64,000 nucleotides of DNA, taken from Bacteroidales bacterium (GTDB taxonomy: Bacteria; Bacteroidota; Bacteroidia; Bacteroidales; VadinHA17). Where the stretch lies: contig JADJLX010000002.1 in NCBI GenBank assembly GCA_016709865.1, positions 798,046 through 862,045 of the forward strand, given 5' to 3'. Position 1 is the first letter of the stretch, and every line of letters begins with the position of its first letter. Shown here piece after piece: positions 37,715 to 46,066 of the stretch. The notes beneath the pieces are model-generated. The model did not search any database. It was not told the DNA's origin and saw only the letters and a program-made list of their open reading frames with translations. The position numbers were made by a program, and so were the translations under genes.

Positions 37715-37860
37715 AGAGTATCTTCGGGCAATAATCAGAGGGACTTTCAGTTTATTAATAGTATGTGAATGATGTAACTCTTAGTGTTAATTATATAACA
37801 AATGAGCTACTTAGGATGGTATCTTTAAAATCACAAAAAAGTCAACTAAAACAACTTCAT

Positions 37861-38859
37861 ATGAAAACAGATGACAACGGTAAATCCAACCCTGTAAACG
37901 AAAATGCAGGAAACAATAAGATTGAAAAGGAGAGGCTTGAAAATGAAAAGAGGATCATGGATGAAGGAGTGAAAAAGGGAGTCATGACCGCTTCTATTGT
38001 AAGCTTTATTGTACTGCTGACTGTTGGAATAGTAGTTTTTTTACTATACAGCAGCCAGCATAAAAAACTTCTGAATTTCATGGAGTCACAGAAGGTTACT
38101 TTAACAGACAAAGTATCTGCCCGCGATTCTTTAATAAGCGAATGGATTATGACATTTGACGAGATTGAGAAAAATATCGCGATGATCAAGGAAAAAGAAA
38201 AAGTGATAACAGTTAATTCAGCTAATTCCGAGATATCAAAAGACAAGAAACAACAGGTACTTGAGGATATTAAATATATAAACACTCTTCTCGATCAGAA
38301 TAAGAAGAAGATTGCATCTCTTACCGCGCAGTTAAAGAAATCGGGCGGAACACTGAAAGTTCTGCAGAATAAAATCACAGAACTGGAAGCTACAATGAAA
38401 GAGAATGAGACAGAAATTGAAGAACTCAAAACTGCCCTGGTTGACAAAAACTTCGAGGTTGAACAGCTAAACACACAGATGACATTCTTGCAGGATACCA
38501 TTGCACAGAAAGATGAGACAATAAGTAACCAGAAATACGAGATGAACAAGGCCTTCTATGCATGCGGTACATTCAAAGAACTTAAAGCCAAAGGCCTTTT
38601 AACAAAAGAAGGAGGATTTATCGGAATCGGAAAAACTGAAGCCCTGACCGGAAACTTTTCTGATGATGCTTTTATACAGATCGATTTAACACAGACGAAG
38701 TCAATTCCTGTCAATTCGAAAAATGCTAAACTTATTTCTGAGCATCCCGAAGGATCATATGAGTTTCTTCGTGATGCTGATAAGAAGATCATCTCCCTGG
38801 AAATTAAAGACCCGGCGCTATTTTGGAAGATTTCAAAATATGCTGTTGTGGAACTGTAA
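37861..38859 (+). CDS. Membrane-anchored coiled-coil protein
   Basis: 332 residues from the ATG at 37861; the first 32 codons upstream of it look non-coding. A charged N-terminus (KTDDNGKSNPVNENAGNNK) precedes one membrane helix (about residues 44-66). A long coiled coil (about 75-245) is rich in Glu, Lys, Gln and Ile heptads (LKKSGGTLKVLQNKITELEA, ETEIEELKTALVDKNFEVEQ). A compact C-terminal domain follows (CGTFKELKAKGLLTKEGGFI). It might act as an envelope spacer or tether. No family name is assigned. Confidence 0.8.
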   Translation: MKTDDNGKSNPVNENAGNNKIEKERLENEKRIMDEGVKKGVMTASIVSFIVLLTVGIVVFLLYSSQHKKLLNFMESQKVTLTDKVSARDSLISEWIMTFDEIEKNIAMIKEKEKVITVNSANSEISKDKKQQVLEDIKYINTLLDQNKKKIASLTAQLKKSGGTLKVLQNKITELEATMKENETEIEELKTALVDKNFEVEQLNTQMTFLQDTIAQKDETISNQKYEMNKAFYACGTFKELKAKGLLTKEGGFIGIGKTEALTGNFSDDAFIQIDLTQTKSIPVNSKNAKLISEHPEGSYEFLRDADKKIISLEIKDPALFWKISKYAVVEL

Positions 38860-38887
38860 ATCGAGTCTGCAAAACTAAATATAAAAC

Positions 38888-38995
38888 CTTAAGCTCGGCG
38901 AAGTCTCCTGACTTCGCCGTTAAGTATAATGCAGTCTGGAGACTGCAACTTATTATAAGCGAAGTCTGGAGACTTCGCTTAGCGGAGGTTTACGG
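38888..38995. repeat. GAAGTC triple-hairpin element, copy 1
   Basis: Three perfect hairpins in a row: 38897-38918 (arms GGCGAAGTC/GACTTCGCC), 38931-38946 (GCAGTC/GACTGC), 38957-38980 (AAGCGAAGTC/GACTTCGCTT). The last two have TGGA loops. Copy 2 at 40193 shares the last two hairpins and the TAATGCAGTC...CTTAGC context almost base for base. Confidence 0.9.
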
Positions 38996-39035
38996 CATTA
39001 GATAGATGTATTATATAATATAGGCGATAGAAGAT

Positions 39036-39620
39036 TTAATACGTCTGTTCAGTATTTATATTCTTCCTATGTTCCAGATCATTAAGGAAAGTCCCATAAT
39101 CTCGCTTCCAGTTCTTCTTGCCTGCCAGAAAGCCAAAAACACATAAAGACGGAAAGAAGATACACCATATTACAATCAGTAATATCAGGTTATCAGTGTG
39201 ATGAAGAAGACTGTTAACAAAAACTAATCCTCCGCCGGTACCCAGCATTAAAAGCAGTGGTATTACAATCAGCCAGTCTATCACTTTGAAATATTTTAGA
39301 TTCTCCTCTGCCAACAACAGAAAATCTTTTGTTGAAAGTGTGAAACTTGATGCCGGAAGCGGTCTGAATCTGAGAAAGGAATATATTGCTCCGAGAATAC
39401 AACCAGCTCCGAGAAGAAGCATCCCTTCTTTTGACGATATGGCAGTATTTCTCATAATCGTTAAGTAAATAACCGAAAGCAGAATCAGAAATCCCGACCA
39501 GTATACAGACTTTTTCCTCTGCGCGGCCTGATAGGATTTAAAAAGTCCGATCATCTCGTCCATTCTGTTAAGGGAAGAACTCTTATTGCTTTTCCCTTTC
39601 TTAAAGTCATCTAGTTCCAT
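39036..39620 (-). CDS. Membrane protein coupled to ECF sigma factor
   Basis: 194 residues from the ATG at 39620; a start 105 bp upstream would lie entirely inside the sigma-factor gene. An N-terminal polar part (MELDDFKKGKSNKSS, NRMDEMIGLFKSYQAAQRKK) may bind the sigma factor. Four membrane segments follow (near residues 42-60, 67-82, 115-137, 142-165). It overlaps the sigma gene by 14 bp and so is translationally coupled. Position makes it the likely membrane anti-sigma or regulator, though no zf-HC2 motif is present. Confidence 0.78.
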   Translation of the reverse strand: MELDDFKKGKSNKSSSLNRMDEMIGLFKSYQAAQRKKSVYWSGFLILLSVIYLTIMRNTAISSKEGMLLLGAGCILGAIYSFLRFRPLPASSFTLSTKDFLLLAEENLKYFKVIDWLIVIPLLLMLGTGGGLVFVNSLLHHTDNLILLIVIWCIFFPSLCVFGFLAGKKNWKRDYGTFLNDLEHRKNINTEQTY

Positions 39621-40122
39621 TTTTCTCCTCCCATTCCTTTTTAATCTGTTCCTTAATCCTGTGTAATCTTGTCCTGGCATTGCCTTCGGAAAGTCCTGTG
39701 ATCTGGGCAATCTCTCTGTACTCAATGTCCTCCAGATAAAGAGAAATCAGTGTCTTGTCAACTGGATTCAATTTACTTTTAAAGGATTCAAAAAAAGCCA
39801 GTTTGGCTTCTTCCTCTTCAGTATCAGCATCATTTTCGCCAGCCTTGTCAGCATGATCAGGCATAGAGATATGGACAAACATTGCAGAGCTCTTTTTCAG
39901 TTTCGCAATATTTGAAAGGCATACATTAACTGCAATCCTTCCAATCCAGGTCCTGATCTTCGATTCTCCACGGAAGTTCTTAATATTAAGCCAGACCTTT
40001 AATAGTATTTCCTGATAGACATCTTCAGCCTGATCGCCTCTGCCAAAGAAATGGCAGCAGATGTTAAAAATCATTCTGTCGCTTTCCTGAATTGCTTCCC
40101 TGAACATTTGTTCCTGGTCCAT
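39607..40122 (-). CDS. ECF-type RNA polymerase sigma factor (second)
   Basis: 171 residues from the ATG at 40122. Region 2: FNICCHFFGRGDQAEDVYQE, then VWLNIKNFRGESKIRTWIGR and VNVCLSNIAKLKK. Region 4: LNPVDKTLISLYLEDIEYRE and IAQITGLSEGNARTRLHRIK helix-turn-helix. It overlaps the downstream membrane protein gene by 14 bp. Direct copies of the triple-hairpin element lie just outside both ends of the pair (38888 and 40193). The regulon is unknown; the neighbours of the pair are unrelated genes. Confidence 0.92.
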   Translation of the reverse strand: MDQEQMFREAIQESDRMIFNICCHFFGRGDQAEDVYQEILLKVWLNIKNFRGESKIRTWIGRIAVNVCLSNIAKLKKSSAMFVHISMPDHADKAGENDADTEEEEAKLAFFESFKSKLNPVDKTLISLYLEDIEYREIAQITGLSEGNARTRLHRIKEQIKKEWEEKNGTR

Positions 40123-40192
40123 AGTTATCCTTTTGTAAATTAGACCACAATCTGTCACAAATGTTACATAAAAAGAATTTTAATGCAAAGCC

Positions 40193-40293
40193 CCTGGCTT
40201 GGCGAATTTTCCAAGATTCACTGTAAAGAGTAATGCAGTCGGGAGACTGCAACTTATTAAAAGCGAAGTCTGGAGACTTCGCTTAGCAGAGGT
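40193..40293. repeat. GAAGTC triple-hairpin element, copy 2
   Basis: Hairpins 40235-40250 (GCAGTC/GACTGC, loop GGGA) and 40261-40284 (AAGCGAAGTC/GACTTCGCTT, loop TGGA). The first hairpin of copy 1 is degenerate here (GGCGAATTTTCC). The orientation is the same as copy 1, so the two bracket the sigma operon as direct repeats. Confidence 0.88.
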
Positions 40294-40347
40294 ATTTTCA
40301 TCTCCAATTCTCCTCTTCTCCCCCTCTCCTTTTCTCCCCTTCTTTCC

Positions 40348-41322
40348 CTACTGGCACTTCAGGTTCTTCAGCTGTATCTTGGATGGTTCTGCAAACGGAC
40401 CAAAGGCTGAGTTCTTAAATGATGCGCATGCTTCAGCTATGAGTCCTTTGCCTTCCTGAGCCAGACCAAGCTGGAAATAAAACTTGGCTTTTGCCTCAGC
40501 GGCACCTGTCTCGAGGTCTAATCCGCGCTGAGCATATTCAAGACCTTTGTCGAAATCCTTCTTCTTGTTATATACATCGGAAAAATAATAAAAGAGGTCT
40601 TTGTCATCACCATATTTCGATGCTTTAGTCAGCAGAGAGAGAGCATCATCGAGCTTCTCAGCCTGGTTGGCTTTGGAGCCAGCACCACGGAAATATCCAA
40701 GTGCCAGTGTTGATGCCTGCTTTGTCTTGGCTTCATCGTTTGCAGCCTTCACCTTTTCGAGATATGAATCGATAGTCTGCTCAAATGAATCAGAGTCATT
40801 CTGCTTGATGTAAATAAGTGCTTTATTATAGATGGCATTAATATAGTCGGGATTCACTGCCAGCAATGAGTCGAAGGTAACCAGTGCATTCGGGAAATCG
40901 TTTTTGGTGAAATAGCCGGTAGCCTGGACGTTGAATGCCTGAACAAGAGTTTTTGAAGCATTATCTTTATGAACCTGTGTTCCGTATTTCTCAGCAACTG
41001 AAACGGCTGTACGCGCTGCTTTCATGATCTCGGGAGCAGGTTTCTTTTCTGTGATGGCAGCTGTGACGAGTTTTAAGTATAGTCCGGGCAAAGCTGCTGA
41101 AGCTTTTTGTTTCAGATCAGCTGCAGTCTCTCCTACCTGGTCGGCAAGGGTAATTGCTGTTTCAAAAGCCTTAATTGCGGCAGGTACATCAGTCTGAGAA
41201 GCTTTAGCCCCTTCATTAAATGCCTGTATTACCGCATTACGGTCCTGTGAATATGCAACAGTTGTCAATAAAGCAGATGCAACAAATATCCCTGCAACTT
41301 TTCGTAGAAGCTGTGCTGTCAT
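40348..41322 (-). CDS. Exported tetratricopeptide-repeat protein
   Basis: 324 residues with a signal peptide (ASALLTTVAYSQ). TPR-like helical pairs run through the protein: AVIQAFNEGAKASQTDVPAA, AIKAFETAITLADQVGETAA, TKNDFPNALVTFDSLLAVNP, YINAIYNKALIYIKQNDSD, LDDALSLLTKASKYGDDKDL, DFDKGLEYAQRGLDLETG, and a closing GKGLIAEACASFKNS ending in LKCQ. Likely a periplasmic scaffold of unknown partner. Upstream neighbours are divergent or convergent, so it is monocistronic. Confidence 0.88.
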   Translation of the reverse strand: MTAQLLRKVAGIFVASALLTTVAYSQDRNAVIQAFNEGAKASQTDVPAAIKAFETAITLADQVGETAADLKQKASAALPGLYLKLVTAAITEKKPAPEIMKAARTAVSVAEKYGTQVHKDNASKTLVQAFNVQATGYFTKNDFPNALVTFDSLLAVNPDYINAIYNKALIYIKQNDSDSFEQTIDSYLEKVKAANDEAKTKQASTLALGYFRGAGSKANQAEKLDDALSLLTKASKYGDDKDLFYYFSDVYNKKKDFDKGLEYAQRGLDLETGAAEAKAKFYFQLGLAQEGKGLIAEACASFKNSAFGPFAEPSKIQLKNLKCQ

Positions 41323-41404
41323 TTTAGTTCAGATTAAATTGTTATTAATAATTTATGTTGGTAAATATAGAAAATAATATATTCTGTCCAAATAATGTGA
41401 CAAA

Positions 41405-41562
41405 TTGCATCTGAAAAGGCTGGAAGCCGGAAGACCGGTGACCGAAGCAAAGAATTGGTGTCATTCGGTGGTCATTTGCTTCGCGTCATTTGGCTGTGCC
41501 GTCATTTATGGTCATTGGTTGTCTTACAATTGAATGACTATCGAATGACCATTGAATGACTA
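41405..41562. repeat. GTCATT/AATGAC element, copy 1
   Basis: Starts with degenerate GACCGAAG units, then GTCATTTGCTTCGCGTCATT, GGCTGTGCCGTCATTT, then the mirrored half of AATGACTATCGAATGACCAT units up to the stop codon of the lactate dehydrogenase gene. The left half has GTCATT and the right half AATGAC, so the whole can fold on itself. Confidence 0.82.
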
Positions 41563-42522
41563 TAATAGCGAAGCAATGGCATCCTTCAGCACCTCTGCGG
41601 AGTGTTTCAACAATACAAGTTCTTCAGGAGCCAGCGGACCGTCAACTATCCTCACCACTCCCGAATCTGAAATAATTGAAGGGACACTCAGGCAGACATC
41701 ACTAAGTCCGTATTCGCCATTGAGGAGTACTGAAACGGTAAGTACACTGTTCTGATTCCTCAGTATTGATCCGGTTATCTTCACAAGAGAGAGTCCGACA
41801 GCAAAATGTGTTGAGCCTTTTGCATTTATAATATGATAAGCCGACTCACGTACCTGCTTTTCAATATTCATTCTTTCCTTCTTCCAGCCCTGACAGGCGT
41901 TGCAGAGAGGACAATAGTTATCAATTCCTATCCCTCCGATATTTGTCATCGACCAGGCAGCAAACTCACTGTCGCCATGTTCTCCGAGAACATAACCATG
42001 CACATTATGCACATCAACATTGCAGTGAGTTGAAATAAAATGCCTGAAGCGGGCACTGTCGAGCACTGTTCCTGAGCCGATTACCCGGCTGCGGTCCCAG
42101 CCCGACCTCTTAAGAGCAACCCAGGTTAGCACATCCACCGGGTTGGTGACAATAAGCATAACACCCTGCGACCCGCTTGCAGCAACCTCCTCAGCAACAG
42201 ATCCCACAATTGCTGCATTCTTTTTCAGCAGATCGAGCCTTGTTTCACCTGGTTTCTGAGCGGCACCTGCCGTAATAACAATCAGATTTGCATCGGTAAA
42301 ATCCTTGCCCGATCCCTGACGTATATTTACCGTCGGGAAAAATGGCTGACCATGAACCAGGTCAGATACCTGTCCCTTTGCCAGCTCCTCATTTTTATCT
42401 ATTATTACTATCTCATTAGCCATTCCGGTTTGTGCAAGGGCATAACAGTAGGTTGCACCTACCGATCCTGCACCAACCACCACCACTTTTCTCCCGCCCA
42501 GGTTTTTAATATAATTTTCCAT
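41560..42522 (-). CDS. ldh: L-lactate dehydrogenase
   Basis: 320 residues. NAD motif VVVVGAGSVGATYCYALAQTG (residues 13-33), LVHGQPFFPT, ITAGAAQKPGETRLDLL with Gln at the specificity loop position (Gln favours pyruvate/lactate; malate dehydrogenases have Arg), IVTNPVDVLTWVA, IGSGTVLDSARFRHF, and the catalytic GEHGDSEFAAW with active-site His. It interconverts pyruvate and L-lactate with NADH in the cytoplasm. A cysteine cluster (CPLCNACQGWKK) within the usual variable loop is notable. Apparently monocistronic. Confidence 0.95.
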   Translation of the reverse strand: MENYIKNLGGRKVVVVGAGSVGATYCYALAQTGMANEIVIIDKNEELAKGQVSDLVHGQPFFPTVNIRQGSGKDFTDANLIVITAGAAQKPGETRLDLLKKNAAIVGSVAEEVAASGSQGVMLIVTNPVDVLTWVALKRSGWDRSRVIGSGTVLDSARFRHFISTHCNVDVHNVHGYVLGEHGDSEFAAWSMTNIGGIGIDNYCPLCNACQGWKKERMNIEKQVRESAYHIINAKGSTHFAVGLSLVKITGSILRNQNSVLTVSVLLNGEYGLSDVCLSVPSIISDSGVVRIVDGPLAPEELVLLKHSAEVLKDAIASLL

Positions 42523-42630
42523 TTCGAATATATTTCATCTGTTAATTAATTAACAGACAGGGGATGGTATTGTTCATCCCCCCCTCTCCGATCCTCCCCT
42601 TCTCCGCTTCTCTTAGAATGACAAGACTTC

Positions 42631-45060
42631 CTACTGTTGCGTTGTAGTTGTACCCGAGGATTCTCCGCCGCTTTTTAAATCGTCGTTTCTGATACCTCTC
42701 CGTGCTTTCTTCACCTGCAGATCGAGCTTACCGAAATTATAGGCTACGTTTATCCTGAGGTTTTGGGCAGGATATGAATTCTCCATATGAGAGAAGAATG
42801 TTATATCCTGCGATTCGCTTTTGTACGTCTTCCTGTACCAGAACGGGTCTGTGGCAGAGACAGAGAGCATAAGTTTGCGCTTCAGGAAATACTGAGAAAG
42901 GCTTAAGCCTGTGTAAAAGAATGATGAAGACCTTCCCTGCAGCATAATGCTCGAAGAATATAATCCCACATTGACATTTACCGAGCCGTCTTTCCAGAGT
43001 GTCCTCCTCCCTCCTACATAACCCTGATAGCTAAAGCCCTCGTTATTTATAGAATAGGCTGTCATGGCTTCAAGCTTACTGTAGGTTACTCCGCCGTTGA
43101 AAAAGACATTGAGCTTACCGGAGGGACGGTATGATAGATAAGTGTTTAATCTGTAAAGCTGATCCTTTCCGATGTTTTCGTAAGTGCTGGCTGTAGATCC
43201 GTTTGATTCAACTCTTGAGATCCTCTCAATTGAATTATTGGCAAAACTTGAAGAGGAGGTAACTGAAAAATTGAATTTGGGTGCAAAGTATGTATACCCA
43301 AGCTCGAATGAATGCGACACTTCAGATTTCAGCATGGGATTACCATAACTAATATTGAGCGAATCGCTGTTGTTAACATAAGGATTCAGGTACCAGATGC
43401 CTGGCCTCGAAAGCCTTTGGGTATATGATAGTTTTACTGTCTGGCCCTGTTTAGGCATGTATGAGAAAGTAATGTATGGCACCAGGTTGAAAAGCCTGTT
43501 CGTAAAATCAGTGTTGATGCCAGAAGTCCGGGATGTGCCATCGTTCCACGTCCGCTCAAGACGCAATCCGGCTTTTGTGCTGAGCTTCTTCCACTTAATC
43601 AGATAACCGGCATACAAACCCATTATGTACTGATCATAATCGAGATCATTCACATTGTCGAGTTTTATGTTGTCGCGAATGATCTCGGAGCTGCTTATGT
43701 TTTGCCTCAGGATGAATTTCAGTCCTCCTTCAATCTGGTGCTTCTTTGTGATCGGATCATAGTAATCTGCCTGGAAAGTCTGTTCCCTTCCCACAGCCTC
43801 ATTCTCCGAGACCTGGCTGTATGAAGGATAGTTTACTAATCCGTCCACACCGCTGTTGTTCCTTGAAAGCCGCGGATTATTATCGAGCTTGTAGGAAAAG
43901 GTGAGGGATTTGTCGGGCTTCTTGTAAGTCTTTTGATAGTCGATATTCCCCGAGAGGAATCCTGCTTTGTTGGTGCTATTTATATGGTTATTATACAACC
44001 GGGTAATATCATTATCGGTATTCATGTACTGTGTCTCGGAAAAGCTGTTATTCTGGTAATTGCTCTGAGATCCCCAGAAAGCGAGACTGATAAGATTAAG
44101 TGAATCTATATCATAGCTTGCCTCACCCTGGTAACCGTTGGATAACCCTTTGTAGTTGCTGGTGCTCTCTGAAGCTGAATAATGATAATCGGAATTATTA
44201 AAATATTCGGTGTTACTTATTGTACGCGATTCGGGCTGAACGAACTGGCTGCCGTAATAACGTGATGATAAACTGAATTTTTTAATTTTTACAGCCAGGT
44301 AAGCACCCAGGTTAACACTTCCCCGGACATCAACACCTGAGTTGATGCTGCCATTGTACCCGTTTATTGTTTTTTTGGCTGTAATAATATTGATTATCCC
44401 TCCGACACCCTCAGCATCATATTTTGAAGAAGGGTTTGTGATAACCTCTATGTCTTTTATTGTATTGGCAGGAAGACTCTTTAAGGCCTCCTTGAAGTTT
44501 GCAGACATCATTGAGGAGCTCTTACCGTTCACAAGCACTTTGAAATTTGACTGACCGTTAAGAGTTATATTTTCCTCGGCATCAACTGTAATGAGCGGGA
44601 CTTTCCGAAGCATTTCCAGAGCGTTGTTAGCCTGTGCCTCTGGATCAGCCTCCATGCTGTAGGTGATCTTGTCGGGATCAATTCTAACAAGAGGCTTCTG
44701 AGCGGTTACAGTGACCTCTTTCAGCATAACTCCCTCTTCCATTATCAGTTTTCCCAGATCGGTTCTCGGCTGGGATACCACTATTGGTATTTTAAATTCC
44801 TTGAAACCGACTGAGGAAGCAGTTAAAGTATATTTAAGCGGAGCTGTCAGACTGACAGTGAACTTACCTGTTGCATCGCTGGCCATTGCCTTTACAATCT
44901 TTAGACTATCGTTTTTAATCATTACAGTGGCAAAAGGAACACCTTTGCCTGTGGTTTTCTCAACAATCTGTCCGCTTACCTGGTAGCTGGTAACTTTATT
45001 TTGTGCCGGTAACAGTAAGGAAACAGTAAGGCTTAACAATAACAGACATAAATATTTCAT
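42631..45060 (-). CDS. Outer-membrane beta-barrel protein (TonB-receptor-like, OMP_b-brl_3 type)
   Basis: 809 residues, signal peptide ending LLPAQ. An N-terminal CarboxypepD_reg-type domain (YQVSGQIVEKTTGKGVPFAT, ATGKFTVSLTAPLKYTL), then a plug-like region (VTVTAQKPLVRIDPDKITYS, NALEMLRKVPLITVDAEENI, TLNGQSNFKVLVNGKSSSMM, ALKSLPANTIKDIEVITNPS, SKYDAEGVGGIINIIT). The barrel of the OMP_b-brl_3 family follows. The charged tail (KKARRGIRNDDLKSGGESSG) after the last strand is unusual for TonB receptors, which normally end in Phe. Substrate unknown. Confidence 0.9.
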   Translation of the reverse strand: MKYLCLLLLSLTVSLLLPAQNKVTSYQVSGQIVEKTTGKGVPFATVMIKNDSLKIVKAMASDATGKFTVSLTAPLKYTLTASSVGFKEFKIPIVVSQPRTDLGKLIMEEGVMLKEVTVTAQKPLVRIDPDKITYSMEADPEAQANNALEMLRKVPLITVDAEENITLNGQSNFKVLVNGKSSSMMSANFKEALKSLPANTIKDIEVITNPSSKYDAEGVGGIINIITAKKTINGYNGSINSGVDVRGSVNLGAYLAVKIKKFSLSSRYYGSQFVQPESRTISNTEYFNNSDYHYSASESTSNYKGLSNGYQGEASYDIDSLNLISLAFWGSQSNYQNNSFSETQYMNTDNDITRLYNNHINSTNKAGFLSGNIDYQKTYKKPDKSLTFSYKLDNNPRLSRNNSGVDGLVNYPSYSQVSENEAVGREQTFQADYYDPITKKHQIEGGLKFILRQNISSSEIIRDNIKLDNVNDLDYDQYIMGLYAGYLIKWKKLSTKAGLRLERTWNDGTSRTSGINTDFTNRLFNLVPYITFSYMPKQGQTVKLSYTQRLSRPGIWYLNPYVNNSDSLNISYGNPMLKSEVSHSFELGYTYFAPKFNFSVTSSSSFANNSIERISRVESNGSTASTYENIGKDQLYRLNTYLSYRPSGKLNVFFNGGVTYSKLEAMTAYSINNEGFSYQGYVGGRRTLWKDGSVNVNVGLYSSSIMLQGRSSSFFYTGLSLSQYFLKRKLMLSVSATDPFWYRKTYKSESQDITFFSHMENSYPAQNLRINVAYNFGKLDLQVKKARRGIRNDDLKSGGESSGTTTTQQ

Positions 45061-45192
45061 AAGAAAAGTATAAGTGAATAAGAATGAATGAATACTGTGT
45101 TTAATTCAACTATAACGAATTTATAACTAATTTATTAGTATTACAAACAAATAATTAGTTAAATGCGGAATATTTCTCAGTACAGGAGCAAT

Positions 45193-45248
45193 GGTGCTGG
45201 GTGCTGGGTGCTGGGTGCTGGGTGCTGGGTGCTGGGTACTGGGTACTG
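45193..45248. repeat. GGTGCTG/GGTACTG heptamer array, eight units
   Basis: Six GGTGCTG and two GGTACTG units in exact register. It lies just before the DUF559 element. Confidence 0.92.
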
Positions 45249-45280
45249 AGGACTGGATATGCGTATTGAAGATTGAGGGA

Positions 45281-45884
45281 GATTGAACATTATAAAATTT
45301 CCCCTCCTTTTGAAGGAGGGGTGGTCGGGATGATTGATTATCATTTATTTACCATATTTTATTTCCCGACCGGGGTGGTTGATTCCCTGTTTTCTTCTTA
45401 CCTTTATTGGTATGAAAAACCAAAACATCTTTAACAGGAAAAGTCTTAAGTTCTTCAGATCAACACTCAGGAACAGGTCCACTTCCGCTGAGGCTGAGTT
45501 ATGGAACATTTTAAAGTCAAAGAAACTTGATTTAAGAAAATTCAGAAGACAACACAGTATTGGCAATTACATAGTTGACTTTTTTTGTGCTTCAGAAAAA
45601 CTAATAATTGAACTTGATGGTAATCCGCATGGTGAATATCATAAAATAGAAAAAGACATTAAAAGAGATCAATATCTTGAAGGCCTTGGATTTTCAATAC
45701 TTAGGTTTGAAAACAGATTAGTATTCCAGGATCCTGAATTTGTAAAAAATGAGATTAGGAAAAACTTCAAGAATAAAAATCCTGTTTTTGAATAAACAAT
45801 CAACCACCCCGTCCGGGAAATCTGACTTCGTAAAATTCAGATAATCAGCACTCCCGGCCACCCCTCCTTCAAAAGGAGGGGAAA
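45281..45884 (+). mobile_element. DUF559 nested-inverted-repeat element, copy 1 (carries a gene)
   Basis: Outer inverted repeats are TTTCCCCTCCTTTTGAAGGA (from 45298) and its complement TCCTTCAAAAGGAGGGGAAA (ending 45884). Inner inverted repeats are CGGGGTGGTTGATT (near 45372) and AATCAACCACCCCG (near 45800). The DUF559 gene lies between the inner repeats. Shared flank GATTGA-A/C-CATTATAAAA (45281) also occurs at copy 2, so the unit may start there. No clear target-site duplication is visible. Confidence 0.8.
45412..45795 (+). CDS. DUF559 (Vsr-like) endonuclease-domain protein
   Basis: 127 residues from ATG 45412 (an in-frame ATG at 45334 would translate the left repeat). Motifs: STSAEAELWNILKSKKLD, KFRRQHSIGNYIVDFFCASE, KLIIELDGNPHGEYH, and DQYLEGLGFSILRFENRLVF. 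The catalytic-type IVDFFC...LIIELDG is the PD-(D/E)xK core shared with the Vsr mismatch nuclease. The gene is the cargo of an inverted-repeat element with two relatives nearby at 49.8 and 51.8 kb. In vivo role not established; nicking or cutting of DNA is the likely activity. Confidence 0.88.
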   Translation: MKNQNIFNRKSLKFFRSTLRNRSTSAEAELWNILKSKKLDLRKFRRQHSIGNYIVDFFCASEKLIIELDGNPHGEYHKIEKDIKRDQYLEGLGFSILRFENRLVFQDPEFVKNEIRKNFKNKNPVFE

Positions 45885-45901
45885 TGTATCATGCATATAT
45901 T

Positions 45902-46062
45902 CAGTTACAGTCTGTCATTTATTGCGTGTCATTTACTGCGTGTCATTTGGCCTTCGGCCGTCATTGATTGTCATTGATTGTTTTACAATTGAATGACCAT
46001 CGAATGACTATCGAATGACTATCGAATGACCATTGAATGACTACTGAATGACTACTGAATGA
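45902..46062. repeat. GTCATT/AATGAC element, copy 2
   Basis: Left half: GTCATTTATTGCGTGTCATT, TACTGCGTGTCATTTGGCC, TTCGGCCGTCATTGATTGTC. Hinge near 45985 (TTTTACAATTG). Right half: AATGACCATCGAATGACTAT repeated about five times with an 11-base period. It ends just before the stop of the histidine kinase gene. Confidence 0.88.
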
Positions 46063-46066
46063 CCTT

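Noticed and set aside
41560..42522. Malate dehydrogenase instead of lactate dehydrogenase
   Set aside because: The specificity loop has Gln (GAAQKPGETR) rather than Arg.
45281..45300. Target-site duplication next to element copy 1
   Set aside because: Left (TATAAAATTT) and right (AAATGTATC) flanks do not match; copies 2 and 3 do not show one either.
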